Origin: an uncultured Enterorhabdus sp.
Lineage (GTDB): Bacteria; Actinomycetota; Coriobacteriia; Coriobacteriales; Eggerthellaceae
Reading direction: 5' to 3'
Length of the DNA: 48,531 bases
Assembly: GCA_947649205.1 (NCBI GenBank)
Contig: CANSQM010000020.1
Span: forward strand, 1-48,531
A model generated the notes under the pieces. It worked only from the letters and a program-made list of their open reading frames with translations. It ran no database searches and had not been told where the DNA came from. The position numbers and the translations under genes are program-made. The stretch's first letter is position 1. Every line of letters starts with the position of its first letter. Shown piece by piece: positions 32,500 through 38,569 of the stretch.

Positions 32500-34121
32500 T
32501 CGGAAGCCGCACCCCCTCCCATGAAGATGAAGCGGCGGGTGTTGGCGAAGAGGACAACGACGAACAGGACACGGCAGAACCAGCCCGACACGTCGGCCAC
32601 GGGCCGCATGGGCGCGAGATCGACGCGCATAGGCTCGCCGCCCACCTCGAAATCCCAGACAGGGGCGGCAGCATCGCAGCGGACAAGGCCCAAAACCTGC
32701 TTGAGAACGGCGGGGATGCAGAAGGGGAAGGCGTTGGAGATCGCGGAGGAAACCTCCGAGGAGAGGGCGCCCAAGCGCGAGAAATCCAGGTCGCCGACTA
32801 GAGTTTCTACAATATCGCGGGCGGCACCGGCCATCATGAGATCAACGATTGTAGCCAGCTTCGCATCAATGTAAGAGGTATCGACACTCAAGCCCTTGGC
32901 AGACCACGATTCCCAGGCCTTCGCGAAATTATACAATTGACGCAGGATGAGATAAAGGAGATTCGCGCTGGTAAGAAGCCTGGGGGAATCCTCTCCCGGA
33001 ACCGTCATCGTAACCTGCATACGGTTAAAGACGCTCTTGAACTGATTGTCCAAGGAAGTCCGGAGCAACTGAAAACGGGAGTCGATGGACGTGATGTAGT
33101 CGCTGTTCCTCTGAATCTTGCCCACGAGATCGTTAATGCTCTCAGACCAGAAATCAATGGACGTGATGTAGTCGCTGTTCTTCTGAATCTTGCCGAGCAA
33201 GTCCATGGGCGAGCCTTTATGGATGACAACCGTACCACCGTAACCGTAGCCCCACTGCTTGCGGAGATCCGCAAACATATAGCCGACGGTGTTCCCCAGC
33301 GTCTGATCATTCACGTAGTCATACGTGCCCGAAAGAACGCGGTACAAAAGCTCGGAAAACCCAACGGTGCGCAAAGAGGAGTCACCCGGAAGCGTGTGGG
33401 TAACCCATGAGTACTTGTATAACCACTGGAGCCAGTAAGCGGGGGAATTGCTTTGAATGACAGCAGTACCGCCGTAGCCATAGCCCCACTGCTTCTGAAG
33501 CAGGGAATACATTGACGGAACGGACGAAAGATTAGAGGTGTTGCCCATGATGGCCTTAAGCCATCCGGCAGGGGAATTAGAGTATAGAACGGCGGTCTTG
33601 CCGTAATTCCACCCCCATTGAGCAGTAATGGCATCAACCAAATCAGTGATATTGGCGGTTTTGCCAGAACCGGAACCACCGGAGAAAGCCCCACCAAAAC
33701 CTTCGGTAAGATTCCCGCCGAAGCCGCCTGCATAGGGCATAATGCTAAGATCAGCGGGAGAAACAGGCGCAGAAGCTAGTGAATCAACCACACTATGTGA
33801 AGTTTGCTCCAAAACATCAGAAGCAGCACCAAGAAAACCAGAAGCAACACTAGAAGAATCTTCGGGAGAACTCGGCGTTTCGGCCTGCTTCTCTGCTGCT
33901 CCCTCTCCAACTTCGCAATCATCTTCTGATTGCGCTCCAACCTCTCCCGGTTCATCTGACGTTCCAATTCCTCTATCGTCTTCGTCACCTCGCGGCCCAT
34001 CGGTCGCCACCTCCTGAACCTCAGTAGATTGGTCGGCATAAGCATACCACGACAGGGCCGGGGAGAGCGAGAGCGTTACCGCGAGCAGGACGAACAGGGG
34101 AGCGCGAGAACGAGCGAGCAT
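32496..34121 (-). CDS. pIII-like adsorption/minor coat protein
   Basis: Likely tip protein that binds the host and releases the virion. Residues 1-29 form a signal peptide ending Ala-Tyr-Ala. Residues 30-115 are acidic and low in complexity. A Gly-rich linker (about 131-153) follows, then three modules with QWGYGYGGT-like cores near residues 169, 212 and 290, each followed by a hydrophobic-aromatic stretch. Two tandem NSDYITSID units lie at 315-347. The C-terminal region (FPFCIP near 465-470) ends in one membrane anchor (about 514-535) and a short basic tail, like pIII. It has 541 aa. A strong AGGAGGTGA ribosome-binding site precedes the ATG at 34121. A second gene is nested within residues 41-115. 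Confidence 0.82.
   Translation of the reverse strand: MLARSRAPLFVLLAVTLSLSPALSWYAYADQSTEVQEVATDGPRGDEDDRGIGTSDEPGEVGAQSEDDCEVGEGAAEKQAETPSSPEDSSSVASGFLGAASDVLEQTSHSVVDSLASAPVSPADLSIMPYAGGFGGNLTEGFGGAFSGGSGSGKTANITDLVDAITAQWGWNYGKTAVLYSNSPAGWLKAIMGNTSNLSSVPSMYSLLQKQWGYGYGGTAVIQSNSPAYWLQWLYKYSWVTHTLPGDSSLRTVGFSELLYRVLSGTYDYVNDQTLGNTVGYMFADLRKQWGYGYGGTVVIHKGSPMDLLGKIQKNSDYITSIDFWSESINDLVGKIQRNSDYITSIDSRFQLLRTSLDNQFKSVFNRMQVTMTVPGEDSPRLLTSANLLYLILRQLYNFAKAWESWSAKGLSVDTSYIDAKLATIVDLMMAGAARDIVETLVGDLDFSRLGALSSEVSSAISNAFPFCIPAVLKQVLGLVRCDAAAPVWDFEVGGEPMRVDLAPMRPVADVSGWFCRVLFVVVLFANTRRFIFMGGGAASE
33085..33194 (-). repeat. 38-bp tandem-type repeat inside the pIII-like gene
   Basis: Positions 33085-33122 and 33157-33194 are identical except for one base and code the repeated NSDYITSID unit. 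Recent duplication inside an adsorption protein is a common route to changed host contacts. Confidence 0.85.
33776..34000 (-). CDS. Nested out-of-frame gene: coiled-coil single-pass membrane protein
   Basis: A 74-codon ORF lies entirely within the pIII-like gene in another frame of the same strand. Its ATG at 34000 is preceded by AGGAGGT (34015-34009) with an 8-nt spacer, as strong as the signals of its neighbours. The product has a charged coiled coil (about residues 5-38, EELERQMNRERLERNQ), a basic cluster (38-47, RSRPKRRVLPK) and a very hydrophobic helix (47-64), a sensible small membrane protein and not the random output of a shadow frame. The overlapped pIII-like residues are disordered, which leaves room for a second frame. 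Function unknown; a Zot partner or assembly factor is possible. Confidence 0.7.
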   Translation of the reverse strand: MGREVTKTIEELERQMNRERLERNQKMIAKLEREQQRSRPKRRVLPKILLVLLLVFLVLLLMFWSKLHIVWLIH

Positions 34122-34140
34122 GAAATCACCTCCTAAGATG

Positions 34141-34168
34141 AGAAAAGGGGAGGGCCGAAACCCTCCCC
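34141..34168 (-). terminator. Terminator between the major coat and pIII-like genes
   Basis: On the minus strand GGGGAGGG (34168-34161) and CCCTCCCC (34154-34147) flank a 6-nt loop and are followed by CTTTTCT. Ff phages also have a strong terminator directly after gene VIII, which raises coat RNA above that of gene III. Confidence 0.9.
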
Positions 34169-34198
34169 GCAGCCCGAGTTAGCAAGGGCGGGAACCGA

Positions 34199-34363
34199 CT
34201 AAGCGCCCGAGGTGAAGCGCTTGACCAGCTTCCACGTCGCGGTGATCGCGATGAAGATGGCGGCCACGCCCAGGATGGTGGGCAGGTTCGCGCCGATCAC
34301 GGTCTGGATGGACGTGGAAAGCTGCGTGACGGCAGTTCCGATGGCAGTGGTGATAGTCTCCAT
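34199..34363 (-). CDS. Major coat protein (pVIII-like)
   Basis: A 54-aa protein with the pVIII plan: amphipathic N-terminal helix (about residues 1-20), a hydrophobic membrane helix (about 24-43, ending in a Trp) and a basic C-terminus that would contact DNA. Its end KLVKRFTSGA closely resembles the KLFKKFTSKAS end of M13 pVIII. Unlike M13 there is no cleavable signal peptide, so it would insert directly or use YidC. A strong AAAGGAG ribosome-binding site precedes the ATG at 34363 and a terminator follows, matching a highly made protein. Confidence 0.85.
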   Translation of the reverse strand: METITTAIGTAVTQLSTSIQTVIGANLPTILGVAAIFIAITATWKLVKRFTSGA

Positions 34364-34380
34364 TTCACTTCTCCTTTCAA

Positions 34381-34536
34381 TTAGACGAGACTACGAATCA
34401 AGCCGATGAGCTTGAACGTTCCGAAGCTGAGCAGTCCCAGGAAGCAGCCCAGCATGAAACCGACGGGAACGGCTGCGAAGAGCGAGATAGCGAACTCAAG
34501 CCAGCCGACAACTTGGTACGCATCGAGAATCTCCAA
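34381..34536 (-). CDS. Small hydrophobic phage protein
   Basis: A 51-codon frame starting at TTG (34536), chosen because GAGGTGA lies 5-6 nt upstream; a GTG four codons earlier is an alternative. The product starts EILDAYQVVGWLEF and has one long hydrophobic segment (about residues 11-38), then a short basic tail. It sits just before the major coat gene, where Ff phages code pVII and pIX, so it may be a minor coat protein or a second coat-like subunit. Found by reading the sequence, since it starts with TTG and is short. Confidence 0.6.
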   Translation of the reverse strand: MEILDAYQVVGWLEFAISLFAAVPVGFMLGCFLGLLSFGTFKLIGLIRSLV

Positions 34537-34546
34537 GGCGATCACC

Positions 34547-34627
34547 TCAACAAAAAAGGTCGAGAAGCACTAGAAGCAAGGCACCGAGAAAAGCGCTCGC
34601 GAGGAAAAGAAGCGCGAGTACTTGCAT
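34547..34627 (-). CDS. 26-aa hydrophobic phage peptide (pVII/pIX-like)
   Basis: The ATG at 34627 lies 2 nt after the stop of the 69-aa gene. The 26-residue product is almost wholly hydrophobic (Leu, Ala, Val, Phe) with an acidic residue near its end. Ff pVII and pIX are 33 and 32 aa and hydrophobic and cap the leading virion end; this peptide has the right size, nature and place. The ribosome-binding site is weak (GGTGGTG), so translation may depend on coupling. Confidence 0.5.
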   Translation of the reverse strand: MQVLALLFLASAFLGALLLVLLDLFC

Positions 34628-34629
34628 GC

Positions 34630-34839
34630 TCACAGCACCACCGCCAAAAAGCAGAGCACCAGCACGGCGGTGAGCGCCCACGGCGGCAGCTTGAGGAGCA
34701 GGGGCTGCCTGCCCCAGTCGTCGCGCCAGCGGTCTTTCGCCCAGGCGGTCACGATGCGAAGCACCTGATAGACCGCGAAGGCGTAGGCGAACACGCCGAC
34801 GAGGGACAGGACAACGAGGACGTTGAGAACGGTTTCCAT
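34630..34839 (-). CDS. 69-aa two-segment phage membrane protein
   Basis: Two hydrophobic segments (about residues 4-32 and 52-69) flank a basic Trp/Arg-rich loop (AKDRWRDDWGRQ). The start codon directly follows the stop of the preceding gene, with GGAGG upstream, so translation is coupled. Function unknown; part of the small-protein block between the ssDNA-binding candidate and the major coat gene. Confidence 0.65.
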   Translation of the reverse strand: METVLNVLVVLSLVGVFAYAFAVYQVLRIVTAWAKDRWRDDWGRQPLLLKLPPWALTAVLVLCFLAVVL

Positions 34840-35214
34840 TTAAGACCTCCATTTGTCAGAGAAGGCGAGCCAGAGCGTCGCGCCGAAGTTGAGAAGCAGA
34901 GCCACCAGCATGAAAACAGAGAGGACAAGGCCCATCCATTGGAAGGCCATGAGGTCGGAGAAGAACTCCGGGGGAACCTCGACCGAGGAATGAACCTCGG
35001 TGACCCAGCCGCCGTCATCGGGCATGCCATCGTCCAGGATAAGCGCCTGCGCCTCATCCTCGTCGGGCTGCGGAACCTCCTCGGCCTCGTCGGGGCGGGA
35101 CAGGATTTCAAGCTGCTTGAAGGACAACTCGCGAATCTGGGCCACGTCCTGGCCGATGCCCTTAAGCGTAGCGGCCGCATCGACGGCCAGGCCAGCGGCT
35201 TCCATCTCGTCCAT
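34840..35214 (-). CDS. 124-aa phage protein with acidic domain and C-terminal membrane helix
   Basis: The N-terminal part is helical (residues 1-40), the middle very acidic (about 41-70, rich in Glu/Asp/Pro), and one membrane segment lies at about 91-115 before a short basic end. The start directly follows the upstream stop, with a strong GAGGAGGTGG ribosome-binding site. No family recognised. Confidence 0.65.
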   Translation of the reverse strand: MDEMEAAGLAVDAAATLKGIGQDVAQIRELSFKQLEILSRPDEAEEVPQPDEDEAQALILDDGMPDDGGWVTEVHSSVEVPPEFFSDLMAFQWMGLVLSVFMLVALLLNFGATLWLAFSDKWRS

Positions 35215-35556
35215 CTAGGCCACCTCCTCTACGAGATCGCGGACAGGGCAGAGAGGGAAGCGGGAAGGGGGAGCGCCGTAAAAGTGCTCGTAACGGCCCT
35301 CGTCCTCGTAGTCAATGAGGCCGTGGCGCGGCTCCCGGTAACACTCCTCATCGAACATATCCGCAACCTGGGAAAGCTGGGCGACAATCAAGCGGATGAA
35401 GAAACGCGCCTCGGGATGGTCGGCGTAACTCATGACCACGTTACCGTTGAAGCGGTTCATGGCGACGGAGAGCAACTCGCCGCGGGGAATGTCGATGAAC
35501 TGCGCGGCCTCCTCCACGTTGTCCAGAGGAAAAATGATGTGATGCGAAAGGCCCAT
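35215..35556 (-). CDS. 113-aa phage protein of unknown function
   Basis: A soluble, acidic protein with no signal peptide or membrane segment. It opens GLSHHIIFPLDNVEEAAQF and contains a Tyr/Asp/Glu-rich part near residues 70-92. AAGGAGGTG precedes the ATG at 35556. Early position suggests replication or regulation; no domain recognised. Confidence 0.6.
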   Translation of the reverse strand: MGLSHHIIFPLDNVEEAAQFIDIPRGELLSVAMNRFNGNVVMSYADHPEARFFIRLIVAQLSQVADMFDEECYREPRHGLIDYEDEGRYEHFYGAPPSRFPLCPVRDLVEEVA

Positions 35557-35607
35557 TTAGCACCTCCTTAAGTTCACAGGTGTTATGTAAAGTCCAGGGG
35601 ATGCGAG

Positions 35608-35853
35608 CTACAGCTCGTAGGAATCGAACACGAGCTTGCAAAACTTCTCGCCAGCGTTCACCCGGAGGATGACGCAGCAATTCACCTGCTCTTCGGGAAG
35701 CGCGTTCGATTCCTTGGGAACAGACACCTTCACCAGCTTCTTGGCCTCGGTGTCGTAGAAGCGTGCGTTGTGGTACTCGACCTTGCGCCCCGTCTCGTCG
35801 GTAAACTCGCCCTTCTGCTCATCGAGCAGAAAACCGTTCAGATGAGTAATCAT
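35608..35853 (-). CDS. Candidate phage single-stranded DNA-binding protein (pV-like)
   Basis: An 81-aa soluble protein rich in alternating hydrophobic residues and aromatics (Tyr, Phe) with several Lys, compatible with a small beta-barrel. On the circular phage it follows rep, the place of gene V in Ff phages, whose product is 87 aa. No sequence motif proves the assignment. GAAAGGAAGG precedes the ATG at 35853. First gene of the minus-strand run, 72 bp from the right attachment repeat. Confidence 0.5.
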   Translation of the reverse strand: MITHLNGFLLDEQKGEFTDETGRKVEYHNARFYDTEAKKLVKVSVPKESNALPEEQVNCCVILRVNAGEKFCKLVFDSYEL

Positions 35854-35925
35854 GATTAACCTTCCTTTCGGTTAGAATTATCGGAAGCGCCCACGCGCTC
35901 CGTTCGCGGATACCTTAAAACCGAC

Positions 35926-35957
35926 CTGAAAGGCTGATAATATGGATTATGTAAAGT
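35926..35957 (+). other. Right attachment repeat (attR) and complete dif-like site
   Basis: The 21-bp repeat 35926-35946 is followed by the chromosomal half site. XerC-like arm AAGGCTGATAA (35930-35940), centre TATGGA (35941-35946) and XerD-like arm TTATGTAAAGT (35947-35957) give a full 11-6-11 dif layout; the right arm is near-identical to the Bacillus dif arm TTATGTAAACT as I recall it. The ATG of the downstream lipoprotein (35942) and its GAAAGG ribosome-binding site lie inside it. Confidence 0.85.
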
Positions 35958-36538
35958 CAAAGTCCTTTGTCCTTACCCGTGGGATTCTCACTCTTCTGGT
36001 GGCCATCATGATGATCGCGGGCGCCTGCTCGCTCTCGGGCTGCCTGGGTAGCCAGAGCGACGAGGATATCATCCGCGCGAAGCTCACGTCGGAATTGGAC
36101 AGCATCAAGAACCTCGACGACTCCTTCGTCAACGAATTCTCCGAGAGCATCAACATGAGCCAGCTGTCGGTCTACGGCATCGACGGCGTTGCCTTCATGA
36201 AGTCCTATCTCGACGGCTTCGACTACACCATCGACTCCATCACCGTGGACGGCGACCGAGCCACGGCGCAGATCACCATCACCTGCAAGAGCTACACCGG
36301 CTACCAGAACGCCCTCCAGAGCGCCGTGACCGCCATCACCGCGAACCCCGATGAGATCGCCGCCTTGTCGAGCGACGAGATCAACCAGCGCATCGGCGAG
36401 ATCGTCATCGGCTCCCTCGACGGCGTGGAGCTGGCGGTCACCGAGCCGGTCACCATCACCTACACCAAGGTGGACGGCCAGTGGGAGCCGGCATCGTCGA
36501 CATCCGGGGACATCGCGGCAGCGCTCATGACCAACTAG
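35942..36538 (+). CDS. Predicted lipoprotein starting inside the attachment site
   Basis: A 198-aa protein with a lipoprotein signal: basic start, hydrophobic stretch (about residues 13-30) and lipobox LSGC with Cys34. The mature part (about 35-198) is acidic and mixed alpha/beta, like small DUF5105-type lipoproteins; no function recognised. The ATG and the GAAAGG ribosome-binding site belong to the repeat shared with the phage ends, so insertion has swapped the original upstream region for phage DNA but kept the start signals. The original promoter is now 5.2 kb away, so expression may have changed. Confidence 0.8.
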   Translation: MDYVKSKSFVLTRGILTLLVAIMMIAGACSLSGCLGSQSDEDIIRAKLTSELDSIKNLDDSFVNEFSESINMSQLSVYGIDGVAFMKSYLDGFDYTIDSITVDGDRATAQITITCKSYTGYQNALQSAVTAITANPDEIAALSSDEINQRIGEIVIGSLDGVELAVTEPVTITYTKVDGQWEPASSTSGDIAAALMTN

Positions 36539-36562
36539 GGCCATCAACCTTATATCTTTACG

Positions 36563-36591
36563 GAAGGCACCGCACCCTCGGTGCCTTCTTC
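36563..36591 (+). terminator. Terminator after the lipoprotein gene
   Basis: GAAGGCACCG (36563-36572) pairs perfectly with CGGTGCCTTC (36579-36588) around a 6-nt loop, followed by TTC. A TATAAT sequence (36592-36597) directly after could be a -10 for menA, without a clear -35. Confidence 0.75.
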
Positions 36592-36674
36592 TATAATAGC
36601 CCCACCGCCCGCAATCAGCGATCCGGCACAGCCCCGCTGGGCGATCGGAGAACGGCCTGAACAAGAAAGCGAAC

Positions 36675-37604
36675 ATGAGTACGAAACAGCATTCCGACGA
36701 TAGGGGAGCGTTCACTCCCCTCTCCCCTGCCCTGATCTGGCAGCTTTCCGCCCCCCACACCTGGCCCGCGGCCATCATGCCCGTCCTCATCGCCTGCGCC
36801 TGCGCCCTCGCGACCACGGGCGCCGTCTCCCCCGCCATGGCCTGGCTGCTTTTGGTCATCTGCATCCTCATGCAGTCGTCGGTGAACACCTTCAACGACT
36901 ACTTCGACTACGTGAAGGGCACCGACTCGGCCGACGACAACGTGGAGGTCACCGATGCCGTGCTCGTCTACAACCGCGTGAACCCGCGCTCGGTGCTCGC
37001 CGTGGCCATCGCTCTGCTCGGCACGGCCTTCCTCCTCGGTATCATCGTCATCCTCGAGGCGGGCCTCATCCCCCTGGCCATCGCCCTCGTGGGGGCCGGC
37101 ATCGTCGTGGCCTACTCGGGGGGCAAGACGCCCCTGTCCTACCTTCCCGTGGGCGAGGCCGTGAGCGGCATCGTCATGGGGGGCCTCATCCCCCTGGCCT
37201 GTTACCAGGTGCTCACCGGGCGCCTCGACTTCCTCATGCTGCTGTGGGCCGTGCCCACCATCATCGGCGTGGGGCTCATCATGATGACCAACAACACCTG
37301 CGATATCGAGAAGGATATCGAGGCGGACCGCCGCACCCTCCCCGTCCTGCTGGGGCACCAGCGCGCCCGGGCGACCTACCATGGCCTCATGGCGCTCTGG
37401 GTCGCGGCCATCCTCGTCATCGTGCCCATCTGGTTCCCGACGGGCATCGCCGTCCTGCCCTTCCTCGTCCTGGCCGCCTACCCGCTTCTGCGGGCCCTTT
37501 GGCTCAACCCCCTCGCTCCCGCCTCGCGCATCGGCGCCATGGGGCAGATCGCCAGCGTGAACGTGGCCCTCGGTGCCCTCTACGCCGCCGCCCTCCTGTT
37601 CTAG
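36675..37604 (+). CDS. menA: UbiA-family prenyltransferase, probable MenA
   Basis: Membrane prenyltransferase that joins a polyprenyl chain to 1,4-dihydroxy-2-naphthoate in menaquinone synthesis. The two Asp-rich motifs are NTFNDYFDYVKGTD near residues 74-87 and NNTCDIEKDIEADRRTLP near 206-223, with about eight membrane helices over 309 aa. The absence of UbiA-specific features and the length fit MenA, though other UbiA members cannot be excluded. The ATG at 36675 is chosen. It converges with gluQ with only 2 bp between stops. Confidence 0.85.
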   Translation: MSTKQHSDDRGAFTPLSPALIWQLSAPHTWPAAIMPVLIACACALATTGAVSPAMAWLLLVICILMQSSVNTFNDYFDYVKGTDSADDNVEVTDAVLVYNRVNPRSVLAVAIALLGTAFLLGIIVILEAGLIPLAIALVGAGIVVAYSGGKTPLSYLPVGEAVSGIVMGGLIPLACYQVLTGRLDFLMLLWAVPTIIGVGLIMMTNNTCDIEKDIEADRRTLPVLLGHQRARATYHGLMALWVAAILVIVPIWFPTGIAVLPFLVLAAYPLLRALWLNPLAPASRIGAMGQIASVNVALGALYAAALLF

Positions 37605-37606
37605 GC

Positions 37607-38554
37607 TCAGCGCCAGGGTATCTGCACCGGATCGGGGAACAGGGTCGGCAGCGCCCTGACGGAGAAATCTCCCAGCAGCTCCTCGGGCATGACGGGATCG
37701 GTCGTGGGCGCCAGCCCCGTGATGCCGGCAATGTGCCCGATCACCGCCGCGGGCGTGCCGAAGCGGGCGAGCAGCTCATCGAGGGCCGCATCGCGGTCGC
37801 GCTTCGAGAGGCGCCGATCACGCTCCCCCGTCACCAGGGGCACATGGCCGTAGGCGGGATGGGACAGGCCGAGCAGCTCCTGCAGGTACATCTGCTGGGG
37901 CGTGGAGCACAGCAGATCGACGCCCCGCACCACCGAGGTCACTCCCTGGGCCCCGTCGTCCACCACCACAGCCAGCTGATAGGCGAAGGCCCCGTCGGCG
38001 CGGCGCACGAGGAAGTCGCCGCAGTCAGCGGCCAAGTTCTGACGGTAGTCCCCCTGCACGAGGTCGCGCAGGCCGAGGACGCGATCGGGCACAGTGAGCC
38101 GCAGGGCCGGCGCTCTCCCGGCCGCCTCGCGCTCGGCCCGCTCTCCAGCCGACAGCCCGCGGCACGTGCCCGGGTACACCGGCTTCTCGCCCCGATGGGG
38201 CGCCGAGGCGGCGTGCAGGTCGGCCCGGGTGCAGTAGCAGGGATACAGCAGATCCCGCACGGCCAGGGTCTCCAGGGCCGCCCGGTAGGCCTCGTCCCGA
38301 TCATGCTGGAAATAGGGGCCGCGATCCCAGAAGAGCCCGAGGCGCTCGAAATCCCGCTGCACGTCGTCGATGAACGCGGGCTTGGAGCGCTCCCGATCAA
38401 GATCCTCCACCCGCAGCACCATCTGACCGCCCTGGGACTTCGCCACGAGCCACGCCACAAGGGCCGCGAAGATGTTCCCCGCGTGCATGCGCCCCGTGGG
38501 CGACGGCGCGAAACGGCCGACGACGGGGGTGGCGGGGGCTTCGGGGGCGTCCAT
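37607..38554 (-). CDS. gluQ: Glutamyl-Q tRNA(Asp) synthetase
   Basis: GluRS-like enzyme that charges queuosine of tRNA(Asp) with glutamate. The class I motif is FAPSPTGRMHAGN near residues 15-27 and the KMSKS-like loop is RRLSKRDRD near 241-249. A CYC ... C zinc site (CYCTRADLH and YPGTCRG) is present. At 315 aa it lacks the anticodon-binding domain of GluRS, which defines this family. It is the last gene of the minus-strand run. Confidence 0.9.
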   Translation of the reverse strand: MDAPEAPATPVVGRFAPSPTGRMHAGNIFAALVAWLVAKSQGGQMVLRVEDLDRERSKPAFIDDVQRDFERLGLFWDRGPYFQHDRDEAYRAALETLAVRDLLYPCYCTRADLHAASAPHRGEKPVYPGTCRGLSAGERAEREAAGRAPALRLTVPDRVLGLRDLVQGDYRQNLAADCGDFLVRRADGAFAYQLAVVVDDGAQGVTSVVRGVDLLCSTPQQMYLQELLGLSHPAYGHVPLVTGERDRRLSKRDRDAALDELLARFGTPAAVIGHIAGITGLAPTTDPVMPEELLGDFSVRALPTLFPDPVQIPWR

Positions 38555-38569
38555 GGAGAGACCCTCGGA

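Larger units (their letters stand above)
30693..35946 (-). mobile_element. Integrated filamentous phage (inovirus-like) using an Xer/dif site
   Basis: A 5,233-bp unit bounded by 21-bp direct repeats and coded wholly on the minus strand. From right to left it has a candidate ssDNA-binding protein, small membrane proteins, major coat protein, terminator, pIII-like protein, pVI-like protein, Zot/pI ATPase, a non-coding region with hairpins, and a rolling-circle Rep. On a circular molecule Rep is followed by the ssDNA-binding candidate, so the order is II-V-small coats-VIII-III-VI-I-intergenic region, as in Ff phages. No integrase, transposase or secretin is present. Lack of a secretin suits a monoderm host. 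All frames are intact, so it may be active. Identification rests on coat and Zot features, order and size. Confidence 0.9.

Noticed and set aside
30655..35941. Phage repressor, integrase or restriction/abortive-infection gene in the island
   Set aside because: No helix-turn-helix, recombinase or nuclease other than the HUH Rep was found in any credible frame.
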